From Rotaria macrura (lineage: Eukaryota > Rotifera > Eurotatoria > Philodinida > Philodinidae): a stretch of 64,000 nt of DNA. Under the pieces are notes generated by a model. The model had not been told where the DNA came from. It was given only the letters and a program-made list of their open reading frames with translations, and did not search any database. Where the stretch lies: contig OENT01000097.1 in assembly GCA_900239685.1 (NCBI GenBank), positions 157,158-221,157 of the forward strand. The letters are read 5' to 3'. The translations under genes and the position numbers were made by a program. Positions 1-12,400 of the stretch are shown here, piece by piece (within the stretch, counting starts at the first letter, position 1; every line of letters starts with the position of its first letter).

Positions 1-383
1 TCATTTTATTTAGAACGAACTGATAATCAAGTTATTCGACTAACGTCATGCACAAAGTCGAAAACTTTAGAAAAAATGAATAGTTTTTCTAGGTATTCGA
101 ATAAAAGGTTCGATATTAATTTTTCGAATATCAAATTCTTTAATAGTTATTTTTTCTATGCAGATATTCGTACGTGATAATAGGCAATATTAATCATAAT
201 GAGAAAAATTTTATCATAAGAAATCTTTCTTGTTGAATGTCTAATTATTTTGCTGTATTCTTGAAGATGTTAGGTTTTTCTTTGCATGTATCTATTGTAG
301 TTAACGTATGTATTGTTCATTGTATTCCAATTCGATTGCAAAGAATTCAGACTATCATATGATCATCAATTCTCATTTGATTG

Positions 384-963
384 CTTTTTGTGTACTCAAA
401 AAGTGAGTACACTACTAAAATCGGTCAGTGTGTCCGGCCGGCCGGCCGGCCGTCCATTTATTCGATAACTCTTTACAAATACATTCGATTGAGCTGAAAG
501 TTTTGTGCACAGAATGGTCTCATCAATATTTCGAATGAATTTGAAGATGAGAAGGATCTGGCAAGAAATGGCTGAGTTATCGAACAAATTGTCATTATTC
601 ACCAAACAATCCCTGAGGTGGACTACAGGGATTTTTTCAAAAAAACTTTTTTCTCAGAATTATCCACCATGTATATAAATCGACTCAGTTTTTAACGCTG
701 ATTCTGAATCTGATATTAGTTTTGAACCAAATCGTAGATTTGTAACAAAACATCGCCTGAAACAGGTCTCGAAATACACAAAAACTGCATCCAGAAACCA
801 AATGCCTTGATATGTCTCAGATGACTACTAGTTTTGAAGATTCCCAAAAAGGTTTACCGAGATACTTCTTCCGTGCACACATTCTAGAATGACTGATTTG
901 TCTCATTCACTTTTTGAAGTACACATAACTCTCGGACTTAAGTCCGAGGTTTTCACATTTATT
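384..963 (+). mobile_element. MITE-like repeat, copy 1
   Basis: This is a non-coding repeat of about 540-580 bp. A terminal motif TGTGTACTCAAAAAGTGA begins at 389 and its imperfect inverse ends at 925. Homology to a second, inverted copy at 8923-9491 runs a little past both ends. The left end is itself a hairpin (GTGTACTCA, AAAAG, TGAGTACAC) and the right flank holds the palindrome CTCGGACTTAAGTCCGAG. No transposase reading frame is present, so it would be non-autonomous. I could not identify a clear target-site duplication. Copy 1 differs from copy 2 by an expanded CCGG run at 434-452. Confidence 0.7.
434..452. repeat. (CCGG)n microsatellite inside the MITE
   Basis: Four and a half uninterrupted CCGG units stand out in very AT-rich DNA. 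The matching place in the inverted copy (around 9432-9443) reads CCGACCGTCCG, so the run expanded only in copy 1. Confidence 0.85.
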
Positions 964-3256
964 TATTGAACAATTTCTGTTCACTCAGTTGCAACTGAAT
1001 TATGATTGACGTGAAAGTTCTACTGAAATTTATCAAGCTATCCAAAACAGGCAGCAGGTATAATTAAAAATAAATGTCACGGAAATCGATAGAAAATATA
1101 TCGAGAAAAATTACAAAGGTCATTCATTGTGCCTTGATTCTCTTATCTTTTACTTCGATACATTACTATTGAAAAACGAGTTATCATTTTGTAATACATG
1201 ACAAAACGAAATCCACCTGGATTCCATGCTACCTCGGAAGATAATAATATATAATCGTACTGGTATCGAACACGATTTCATTGTAAAATTAAAACTTGAT
1301 TTTGTTAAAATTTCTCAATAAATGTAGGATGTCTCTTTTTCTTATTTTTTTACTGTAAATGGTAGAGTTTTTGAAATCAAAACGATTACATGTGACTTTA
1401 TACTTATTAATCATTGATATCCATACACTATGTCAATGAATATGTACAAAGATTGAGAAGTGCCTTCTAAGTTGAATACTAAAATATTTATTCATATATA
1501 TCAACTGCAGAAATCGAATAATTTAAGTTCTCTATTTGACTAATATTGTAAAACACTAGGAGGATGTTATCGTGTTAATACTTTATTGTTTATCAATCTC
1601 TCTTGTAGATAATAATCTATTATGCACTTGCTTCAACTCGATTAAGTAAATCACTAAATTTCAAAGACTTTCATTGTAGTTTTTCATTGCATAAATCTGA
1701 CTATTTGCTTCAAAAAATAAATGTATTCGATCAAATTTTTCAATACGAAATCATCTACAGCGGATGATCAAGTTAGAAATAAGTTTTTAAAGTTTCTTCT
1801 CATCAGATTCAGATTGACGAGTTAGTATCTCAAGATGATTACCAACCTTCGAGCAAACGTTGTAACCAGTACTGAAAGATAGAAGATTTTTGAAAAAATT
1901 TAGCACTAACATGAAAGACTTAATTCAGATATTGATTTGATACTAGAGAAAATATCTGTGTGGGGAAAATGCTTCGTTCCCATATTTTCAAGATTTACTA
2001 CTAAAATTTTTCAGAGTTCAGTTGTTCGAGAGACTTCCTTCCAATGAAATAGATGATATTAAGCTGCGAAACTTTTCTTGTAAACGATTGAGGCATATTG
2101 CTTGTTCGTACATGGTTCGTCGTAGAATATCGAAAATTAATTCTTTTCACATTTTAGCTTTAGTCAAGTATATTTTGAAAACTTTACAGAAGAACATAGT
2201 ACCAGTAACCAGTAATAATTATCTGATAAACATCTAGACGGATTGATGCTTTCCTTTCTTCCTTCTGTTGTTCCTATGCGTTATGTATGAACAATTTGAA
2301 ATTCATCGTATGAAAATTTGAGACAGACAAAGACTTATCAGCATATATATATATATTTATATGAAACAATTTCAATAAATCATTCAAGCATCAGAAATGC
2401 TCCAACCATTGCTCGATCTTTTTCCAGCTTTATAATATGATTTATGAGAACGACACATCTCAACTGATTTTATCAGTAATCATTGATGGGTGTTTGACAT
2501 AGGAAAACAACAACAAAACTAGCTCAGGAACCGTATGACGAATTCGGCATGTCAGAAAAAAATGTGTTCATGCGTTATTAATATACTAAAACAATAAGAA
2601 CGATTTCTAAGGACAATAATTAAAAACGATTCTTAGCATACGTTGAGTAACTATTCACATAGTTTTGTTCTCTTCTAGAAAAATAAAATTTGTTGATAGA
2701 CTCAGACAAGTGAAAAGTAGATCATTCATCTATTATTATTATTCTATCATTTTCATACATCATGAAAATATCAATATGGAACAATCAATGATCTTCGTTT
2801 ACGATGGATCAAATAAAAAGCACACTAAATCAATGACGAACATTATTCTTTCAATTTCGAAAGATCTTTTCTTAAATTTATGTTGAGTCCTTGTTCATCT
2901 GTATTCAGCAATGAACATAATACATACATACATACACACACACTCACACACATGCATGTACATGAAAAGAAAACGTGACGATAAATGGAAAACAAAAAGA
3001 AGCAAAGGATGCAGAGGCCATTCAAGGAATAAGAGATGAAAACAAAACTTTAATAATCATACACAAAAAAACAGATATGTACAAAAAAAGATGGAGAAGG
3101 AAAAAAGCAGAAGACACATTTACTGATGTATCGAGTCACAAAAAAAAAATGACGAAAAAGAAACAGAACACTAAATGTATTCGAAAAAAAATGAATGGTA
3201 AGGTAACAGAAAAGAACGAGGCGTAATTAAATGAATGCGTGCATGGTTGAAACTAA
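964..3256. other. Intergenic, no gene seen
   Basis: About 2.3 kb of AT-rich sequence with frequent stops in all frames. The only open stretches are short and of low complexity, including a Lys-rich run near 2975-3226 that reflects A-rich DNA. A mixed CATA/CA simple repeat lies at about 2922-2962. The left part lies outside the MITE; the right part probably holds the 3' UTR and poly(A) site of the minus-strand gene that ends at 3257. Confidence 0.5.
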
Positions 3257-6200
3257 TCACCAAATAGGTGGTGGAGGTTGTTGTTGCTGTTGATTATTAT
3301 TTTGCTGAACATATTTGGCTAATTGTGCAGGTGGTCGAAAACGATTTACATTGTTCTAAAAATAGACAAAATTTTAAAGTATAATGGATTAGCAACGACT
3401 TCTCGTTTCTACTTATGTGTATCGATTATGTATCCAAGACATGATATCTAACTCAACGTCTTAATTTACGCTTATTTAACAGAACACTATAAATGATTGT
3501 GAATGTCATGAACACAATATATTCAGGAAATATGTGAGTCATGTATTCAAACTCATATAAATAACACGAGAGCTTATAAAACATCTCATAAGTTAAATAC
3601 GTTAATTGTTTTATTCTTGTTAGATAATGTTACTATCGAATATCGAAAGTTAAGTTATTATATACAACAGAGAAGAAAAAAAAGCTATCCTGAATATAAT
3701 CAATTCTACGAAATTTTAACATGAAACTATTTTCTCAAGTATTATTAGTGATTAGAAAATGTGTAAATTTAAATCAATGACAATGAAGTGCATTGAAAAC
3801 TCACTAATCAATGCGTATAATGAAAAGTTTAAGAGTGATCGTACATAAACTGAATTTTCATTGACTGTTTATGTTGAAAGTATTGTTTGCCATGCTCAAA
3901 ACTCTTTCGATGGTACTTTTATTTTTCAAATTATATGAAATTTCTATAGAAAACAACGATAATGGATTATGAATTATTTATGTTTTAATTTTTAATCTAA
4001 ATATATATTTATTTAATAAGAGCGTGTGATTAACGCAATCAATTATCTTCCAAGTTCAAACAAAGACTGACAATGGCAAGTCATATATAGAAATTTTTTC
4101 CTTTTCTTCTTATTACCTTTTTCTTTTTTGATTTAAGAATATTTTCATCTCTTTCAAATAATCCAATCGATCGTCCATCGATGGTACCTTGTTCATTTCG
4201 TAAGGCTGATGCGATACGTTTAGCTGCTGTTTTATTTAAATGATGTACATCACGTAAATGTCCAGTTAAATAACGTAATTTAACTGTTGATTGACATGGC
4301 GTGTGTGGTATACGTTCTTGATGAGGTAAAACAGCATTATAATTACTTAATGGACACGATACATAGGCTGTTTCATTTAAAACTTGTTCGTCTGGACGAA
4401 ATAATATTCTTTGACTAGAATTTTCATTTTTCATCATAGCTTTAACTAATTTCATAGCACTTGCACGATTCAATTGATGATAGGCAAGAAAATGGTCGTA
4501 TAATGCAAAATCTTGTTGTTCAGCTGATGGTGAACATAAACGGATGCCATGCATTGGTCCAAGGCCGAATACATTATGACGAGTTAACGGACATGGTGCA
4601 CGAAAAAATGACGGTAATATTGATACAATAGATGATTCGTTTGCTGAAGAGAATAATGTTGGATGATCATCAAGATCACCGGACGAGACGAAACGAACGA
4701 TTTGCATCGATGCTGCATAATTTAAATAGTGATATTGTTTAAGATGTTCGAATAATGATATTTGAGAATTCGAACGACGAATACATGGAATATGACGAAC
4801 TTGATGGCGTTGTTCAATACCATACGTATTTGCTGCTAATGGACAATAGTCACATTTGTAAGTTTTCAATTCTCGAACCTATGAATAAAATAGATGTTTT
4901 CGAAAAATATTTCCGATAGACATATAACTACCGTTAATGAGTTATGAGTTTGGTTGGTTTCACTAGAATTATCCGAGAAAAACAAATTAAACAATTGATT
5001 TTAAACTTTAACGAATGAATAATAAATATTTACATTTCGGGAAGTTCATCTTCATTTTCTGTTACTTTATCGACTAGAATTAACAGAATTTATTTATATT
5101 ATTTATGTTTTCTAGTTGCTTGTTACTCACCATTGGACGATGTTAGATCATGATTTGAATATGAAGTCGAAGAAGAATCTAAGTAAAAAATTGTTTTCTT
5201 TCACATTTTAATCACAACATGATTGAAAAAACAACAACAAACAGATACTACATCGTAAGGTTTTACTTTTCAATGGTCAAAACACTGCTTACAATGTTTA
5301 CAGAAGAAACGACAATCAACACATTTTTTTGGTTTTTCAATCAACTAACAACTTTCATCAATATACATGTTTCACATGAAAAATGAAACATGCTAAATTT
5401 GAGATTTTTGCAGTTTATCTTCATATTTTAAGAACATTATATGAAAGAGAGTGGAATAAGAACTAGAGACTAATTTTGAGATCAGAATTAGAAATTTTTT
5501 CATCATTAAAAACATCGCATTCTTTCTTTTTCTTATCAAAACTTTCAACAGAAGATCACAAAACAGATTGATCATTTTGATTTCATTACTCTTTAACATA
5601 GTTTCTCAGATATCTTTGATTGATGTAATTCATACCGATTGATGATACCTCAGATGTCTCAATGAAAACATGGTTGAGAAGCAAACTATGTCATTTTTCC
5701 ACAGTAGACTATGATTAGAAAAAAAGTCATGATATATTCTCAAAAAACGAATAGCTACTCATCGATCACTCCTTTAATCTAAAGTAACAAAAGATAAACT
5801 ATTGTTATATTATGTACAACTTTTATGATCTATATCATAAAATTCCAAAATACAAAAAGATATCTAATCAAAACATTACTAACTTATTAGATCTGAAATG
5901 CTTTCTGAACGACTTCGATCATTTTTATTACTTGAATCTTGTTTAAGATTCTGTACCAAAAACAATCTGGAATCTAGAATCAAAACAAAAAACAAAAAGA
6001 TGATTAAATCTATGTGTATTTCTTCTTATTTTCGATACAAACCACCAAATGTTCCATATAAACTTTCATCATTAAACGGAGCATTACTAGTATTTGTAGC
6101 TAAAATAAAACAAGCGATCATATTTCATTATAAATCGAACAATATGAATCCAATTACTAACCTGTTGCTGATTCGTGTTCACCAATGAGTTGTCCAATTT

Positions 6201-6588
6201 TATCAATAACAGGTAAAAAGGCTGCTGTCTGTTGTAATCGTGCAAGACACGAACGCATGTTTACAAAATCGTCCGGTCCAATATTACTTAGTACTGATGC
6301 TTTCGATTGTACATAAGCATTTAACTGTCTGAAATGCTCCATTTCATTATCAAGAACTTGATTTAGTTTTACACGTTGTTCAGCCAATCGCTTGTCGAAA
6401 GATGCTAATTGTGCTTGTTGTCGTCGTGCATCATCTAATAACCGTTGAAAATCACTTGGAAATTGTTGCTGATGTTCAGCTAAATGTCGAATACATAGAA
6501 ATAATTGACAATGACGACAGATTGTGAACTGATATGCATCACATTGGGATTGTTGACATAATGAGGGTGATGATAATGTTGAAGTCAT
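3257..6588 (-). CDS. B-box/coiled-coil protein with three tandem C-C-H-H zinc modules
   Basis: The function is unknown. My model has eight exons: 6588-6162, 6099-6043, 5973-5884, 5178-5131, 5073-5034, 4962-4932, 4878-4117 and 3355-3257, giving 517 aa with all junctions in frame. If the last intron (donor GTAATA at 4116) is not removed, the reading frame instead stops at 4081 and the protein has 496 aa. Residues 11-39 carry C11, C16, C24, C27, C32, H35 and H39, a B-box-like spacing, followed by a coiled coil to about residue 110. There is no RING, so it resembles a TRIM protein without its first domain. Exon 7 encodes three repeats starting CPL with the pattern C-x(18-19)-C-x(11-13)-H-x4-H-x-L-N, at about residues 243-284, 327-368 and 406-446. 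A Lys-rich stretch follows, then a Gln/Pro-rich tail. Intron 3 is about 700 bp. It shares an upstream region with ZNF593. Confidence 0.72.
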
Positions 6589-7023
6589 CTCTTAATTTTC
6601 TTTTCTTCTTTGAAGAAGAAAAAGAAAACTTTTTTTTTCTAACCACAAGAAAAAAGAAAGGATAGAAAAGACTAACTGTGAAACAATCGATCAAATCAAC
6701 TAGAGCAAGCAAGCAAGCAAGCAATAAAACAAATAAACAAAACAGCTGGAGAGAGAGAAAAAAAAAGCGAAACAAACATGTGAGTGACATCTATTGTTTG
6801 TCGATATTCAGCGGCATCTAGCCTCGGTTCATTATCAAACAATTAGAGTTGAACTCAAAAGAATAAATTACTTTTTCTGAATTAGGTCTTTTTAGATCGT
6901 ATTTTTGAAAGAGGTCGTCAACATATCACTTGATGATCGATTGGTATTTGCTTTTGACGAACGAACAATGAAGCATGGCATACGACACGATACAAAAAAG
7001 AAATTCTGCATTAAAATTTCATA
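6589..7023. promoter_or_regulatory. Shared divergent promoter region
   Basis: These 435 bp separate the start codons of two divergent genes, the B-box/zinc-module protein on the minus strand and ZNF593 on the plus strand, so both promoters and 5' UTRs must lie here or overlap. The minus-gene side is rich in A/T runs and holds an AAGC tetranucleotide repeat at about 6705-6723. I see no convincing TATA box. Confidence 0.5.
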
Positions 7024-7515
7024 ATGCCGAAAAAAACTCGTTCAAAAAATAAAAGCCACAGTGGTGTGGATAAGAAAGGTAAAATATTTAAGACGAAACG
7101 AAAAACAAAAGATCTCGATGAAGTTCAAGCAACTATGGCTGCTGATACAGCTCGAAAATTACTAAATCAACCGATTGACTATGATGTACCAGGTGCTGGT
7201 CAACACTATTGCCTTTATTGCGCGTAAGAGATCATGATTTGTCTGCGAATTCGAATAATATGTTTAGTTGTCTTTTCAAATAGACGATATTTTATTGATG
7301 ATCACAATTTACAGCATCATTTGAAGAGTAAAGTACATAAGCGACGAGTAAAAGATCTAAAAACTGAAGCATATACGTTGGAAGAAGCTGAACGAGCAGC
7401 TGGAAAAGGACAATATCGACCACCGCGACCCTTTCATGTACCGGGTGATCAAAACAGTCTTTACAAAATGGATACTGACGCCGTTGAAGATGTCGTTGCA
7501 TCTAATAATAAATAA
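7024..7515 (+). CDS. ZNF593: ZNF593/BUD20 family ribosome-biogenesis zinc finger protein
   Basis: Members of this family (yeast Bud20, human ZNF593) bind pre-60S ribosomal particles and assist their nuclear export. There are two exons, 7024-7223 and 7284-7515, split by a 60-nt GTAAGA...AG intron, giving 143 aa. The N-terminus is very basic ([10 protein letters not shown]), as is typical for the family. A single zinc finger is encoded across the splice junction: C63-x2-C66-x12-H79-x5-H85, the U1-like/jaz type, followed by KRRVK. The conserved tail motifs [10 protein letters not shown] and PRPFHVPGD are present. The length is close to the human protein. The start codon is the first ATG and opens directly into the conserved MPKKTRSK start. 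The gene is divergent from the B-box gene. Confidence 0.93.
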
Positions 7516-8922
7516 TATTGTTGTTTTGACTTGTTATATCTCTTGTTGTAAACAATATTCTAAAAGTCTTTCCGGAAAGTTCACATCAATACTACTAGCG
7601 AAATTCAAAGAACTTCATGATTGTTGTCAAAGAAAAAGGACAGCGTATTCATCATAATGTTTTGTTCATAAAATTTCGTCTACGATAAACTTTTAAAATC
7701 ACATGAAAATTACTGAACAAAAACTCGTTTTCATTTTTACCGATGAATCGTCAAAACGACGTGTTGTTTCTATCGGATAGAAGCACGTTCTTTTGAATGT
7801 CAGCTGTTTCTACGAGTTAATAGAAATTTTAATTGCTTTCCCGCAACTATTATAGGCTTCGTTTTCTGTTAGACAGATATTTATCCTGTACTGTGGCAGT
7901 CTAATAAAATCGTCCTAATTTTAAGTTCATCAGATAACTTTCGTATGATGACTATATAGGAGGCAGCGTTGACTATTGATAGCAGTATTTGTGTTCTAAC
8001 ACTTGTAGATATAAAGATGAACAGTAAAGTAAAGCTCAAAGAATATCAAAAGTTCGTTTGAATCGTTTAACAATAATTTGCTAGATTTTTTCTCAATAAT
8101 TTTCCAACAGATATTACAAATTATTTGTCGAAATAATGCCACTTTCGTTTGTGTGCTCATTTTTTTTCGAAGTATGCAGACAAATATCATTTGGTCAATA
8201 TCTTATACAAACCAATGATTTCAATATTATGTTGACTGTGTTGATTTTTATAATCATCGCAATTTGTTGTGCTAAACCTTGAGAACCAACGAATTGAATC
8301 AAGGGATAAAAATGTGGTATTCATATGAATTATTTTGCATATGCATATTATTACTCGTCTTTGGAGAAAAGCTGTTTACTGTTTGGCAATGTTATCTAGT
8401 ATAACGTGCAGTAATTCTGTTCCTATACCGTTGCTTCCATAAGTAAAATGTACGAAATAGACTTTCAGCACGATGCTTAATATTGTAATTCTAGTACATA
8501 GGAAACTATCTTAGATCTCTCAGGAGACAACATCTTAGCTAGATGAAGAATTCGATCTGTGAGATGAAAATAACATCGATGTTTATGGAAAGAATATCGA
8601 CTATGTTTTTCTTCGTTTTTATTTATTAATAGTATACGAATAGAAATTTACGTAAACTTTTCAATGAAAACAACATATAGTGTAGATTTTGATATTAGTC
8701 AATAACGAGTGTACTTCAGCTTTTCTCCAGATATGCATTCATAATTTTGTTCGCAGTCAAACAGCTCACTACTATGAGTAGTAAATAAAAATTGACTTTG
8801 TCTTTGTACTAATTATTCGTTAATTTTCATGCAAAGCGAAACAGTGTTTAACTTACGAAAAGTCTAAATGTATACTTTCATGAGTTTCATAACATATAAT
8901 TTATGTTTTAAATTCAAAATTA
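7516..8922. other. Intergenic between ZNF593 and second MITE copy
   Basis: Includes the ZNF593 3' UTR. Beyond it the sequence is AT-rich with short random open frames. I see no gene, RNA or repeat. Confidence 0.5.
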
Positions 8923-9491
8923 AATAAATGTGAAAACCTCGGACTTAAGATTGAGAGTTATGTGTACTTCAAAAAGTGAATGAGACAAATCAGTCATTCT
9001 AGAATGTGTGCACGGAAGAAATATCCTGGTAAACCTTTTTTGGGAAACTCAACAACTAGTGGTCATCTCAGACATACCTAGGCATTTGGTTTTTGGATGC
9101 AGTTTTTGTGCATTTTCAGACCTTTCTCAGGCGATGTTTTGTTAGAAAGCTAGGATTTGGTTCAAAACTAATATCAGATTCTGAATCAGCGTTAAAAACT
9201 GAGTCGATTTATATACGTTATGGATAATTCTGAGAAAAAAAAGTTTTTTTTGAAAAAATCCCTGTACCCCTCCTCAGGGATTTTTTGGTCAATAATGACA
9301 GTTTTTCGATAACTCAGCCATTTCTTGCCGAATCCTTCTCATCTTCGAACTCGACCGAGATATTGATGAGATAATTCTGTGCACAAAATTTCAGCTCAAT
9401 CGAATGTATTTGTAAAGAGTTATCGTGTAAACGGACGGTCGGACACACTGACCGATTCTAGCGTGTACTCACTTTTTGAGTACACAAAAAG
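8923..9491 (-). mobile_element. MITE-like repeat, copy 2 (inverted)
   Basis: This is the reverse complement of the repeat at 384-963, with many scattered substitutions and small indels. The terminal motif TGTGTACTTCAAAAAGTGA begins at 8961 and the partner GTGTACTCACTTTTTGAGTACAC lies at 9463-9485. It has no coding capacity. The two copies point outward and enclose 8 kb with two genes. Confidence 0.7.
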
Positions 9492-12400
9492 AACAATTTT
9501 CGGCACATAAGTAGGCGAATATGGCTTCCGTGAGGCTCACCTGTACAGATGTCTGTCTAGAAGTAACAAAATGTGCTTAGTAAAAAAGAGTACATTTTTA
9601 ATTTTAGCTAAAATCCTTCTTTATCCTAAATATGAACTACATGATTGATCAATTTCAATAGATGACGATTAGTCCATACATATGGTTCATGTTATTTTTG
9701 ATGGTTCGATGCCTGTTATTACTATCAGAAATCTCTGTCGTCATTCAACAAATTTTCTCCGGTTGTTTGTTTTTGTATTTTACTCTCCAGAGGTTTCGAA
9801 TGGAAATAGTTGGTGGCGCTTTCGTTACCTACTAAAACAAAATTTGCATTAATTATTCATCAATGCATCATTTATCAACTATATATTTGTAGTCAAATTC
9901 AAACGATTCACCCTCGATTTTGTTTTTTATTATTCGTTTGAATATAATATTCGTCATGACATATTGACACCGGTGAATGCGATTGGGTAGTCGGTTCAAA
10001 ATTCCAATCTATATGATTTCTAACTTTTTATATATTTTTAAAACTAAAGTAAGTAAGTGCATTAGTTGAATTTAGAAAGCAAATTAGAAATGAGATAATG
10101 AAATCTGAAGAAGAAAATACCACTTATTAATATGAGTCGTAGTATCCAATCTAATTCGACGAGTCAAAAATGTATACGTTACTAAATCAAAGTTATGCAT
10201 ATTCGTTTTCTTTTGTTGGTTGGCATGAAGCGTAACTCGAGTAGATTATATCAATTATGAACAAGATAGCCGACCGATACAGAAGTTGTAGATTCATATT
10301 TTCGGCAGTCAAAAATCGACCAAGTAGAGGGCAAAAAACATGAATAGAAAATTGCATAAACGTATGTTATAGATATTCTTGTTATATTGAATAAGCTTTT
10401 AGCGGTGAGCAACTTGTTCGTGTAAAACATAATTCTTGTAAGGTTTCAAAAAATTTGAAAAATGAATGAAATCGATACTATGGATTGAGTGTTAGCTCCA
10501 TGGCTTGGAGAATTTGTTGAATATGCGTATTTATTATGTTTGTCTACATTCACACCCATTATTAGTGTGACTCGCAACAATAAGTGGACTGAAACGGAAC
10601 GTATTGAACAGTGCAGTGATAAAGAAATCTTAGTAGAGCAGCATTGGTACAGAAATATTCAGCTCAATGTACTATCTGTCTCTATTTAAACAAGATCAAT
10701 ACATAGACAGCAACTCATTCGTCTGATCATGAACTTCGACGCATAGTATCATTCAAATAATCGAACTGTATTGATCATAACCTGATTCCGAAAGAAAAAC
10801 AAATACAATTTAGACGATATTTTAATTTTACTAAATAAAATGATACAGATTATTGCGAGTATTCGTTTTCTAACCATTACTAGAAAATTTTCTAAAATTT
10901 TACTTATAAAATGTTTTTAGTTGCCATGGAACTTGTATGATCGAATTATGTTTCAATTATTTAACGAATTAAACAACGTACATTTGATATCAATATTTAA
11001 TCACCCCATGTGCAGTCGTGGATGTAGAAAATATGACAGAGATAGTAACTATTCTATTCATCACTGATTCCATTATATAATTAATAACATTAGACGACTG
11101 TAAAGTCAAGAATGATCGTCAAGTAATTGTTCACATTGTTGTATTTTATGTTTCTGTTTGTTATTATATATTTTGAATAAAAGATTTCGGACAACCTTTA
11201 CTATAATAGTTATTTGCATTAATGTTTCTTCGTGTATAGATACGTAATCAATCGATTGAAAGAATACACGAATTGAAAATTTCCGTATGTTGCTAACAAC
11301 AAATATAACCAAACTATTATGCTTAAATCCAATTAGGACTACGTGACGTGCGCTGAATTTGTTCCTTTTAAATTTGTATCTAGTGCTCTGACATTGTATC
11401 ACAAAAGTTGCATAATCGGTTACGAACTATTGTTGAAGTTTTCTTTTCAGGAAATTCCAATCAACTTTTATTACTGCTGAACACTCTGCTGGAAGCTAAC
11501 CCGAAGTCGTATGTTTCTTCATATTTACTGATAAACAAAGAATAATTCCATCGTTCATACTACCTAGAGAGATGAATCCACATTATAGTATCATTCTAAG
11601 TTTAATGTGAATCATTAAAAAAAAACTCAATAGCCACTATTATAAGTTTGGAAACTCGACGAACACGCCGATGTTTATCATGTGAATTTTCTCGTCTTTC
11701 ATGAAAACGAATTATTCATCTTATAATTATTAAGCACGATGGAGTTGTAAGTTTCCGGATCGTTGCAAATTGATTATGTGTCATTTTTACACCTAGCCAA
11801 AAACTAATGTGCATTGTCATGTACTATCAGTTTATCTGAGTACATGTTGCTATTAAAACCAAAAGGATTTATTACATGTAAGATTATACAGTAGTATTTA
11901 TTGATGCAATAGACTCTTAAATGTGAACAAAAAAATTTACAGACATCTTTTCGAAACCTTATGATGAGTGTTAAGTAAAGTTAGCATTGAGAAAATACGT
12001 TTAAGATTGAATACGTCTAACTAAAGATCTATTTCTATCAACGAAAACATTTCTCAAAAGTTACAATATGTTGAATGTAAGCTATCGATTAGAAACATTT
12101 AGAGTCTATCGTGTTCGTACGACAAATAGTTACGAAAAATTTCACTCATCATGTAAAATATCTCATGGAAATATGATTTTAGTTGCCATGTAAAAGATTT
12201 TCAAAAAATGATTAAAATTTTTATCGTTCTGATGTATTACAGCTGCAGACACGCGTAGTAAAAAATAGATGAAGCATGTTGGTAGGCACCTTGTAGATGG
12301 CTTGTTGAAAACTAGAACTAACATTCACTTAACTTAGTTATTTCTTGAAGAACCTGCCAAAAAGATTTTTGACAATGTTCATCAAATGACAACAAACTCA

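Noticed and set aside
2975-3226. Lys-rich plus-strand open frame
   Set aside because: It reflects A-rich low-complexity DNA, with no structured part and no conserved motif.
5898-6188. 96-codon plus-strand open frame
   Set aside because: It lies antisense across two exons and introns of the B-box gene whose minus-strand splice model is in frame throughout.
10489-10689. Open frame with VLAPWLGEFVEY at its start
   Set aside because: An in-frame TGA separates it from the upstream ATG and no family is recognised. Too weak to call a pseudogene.
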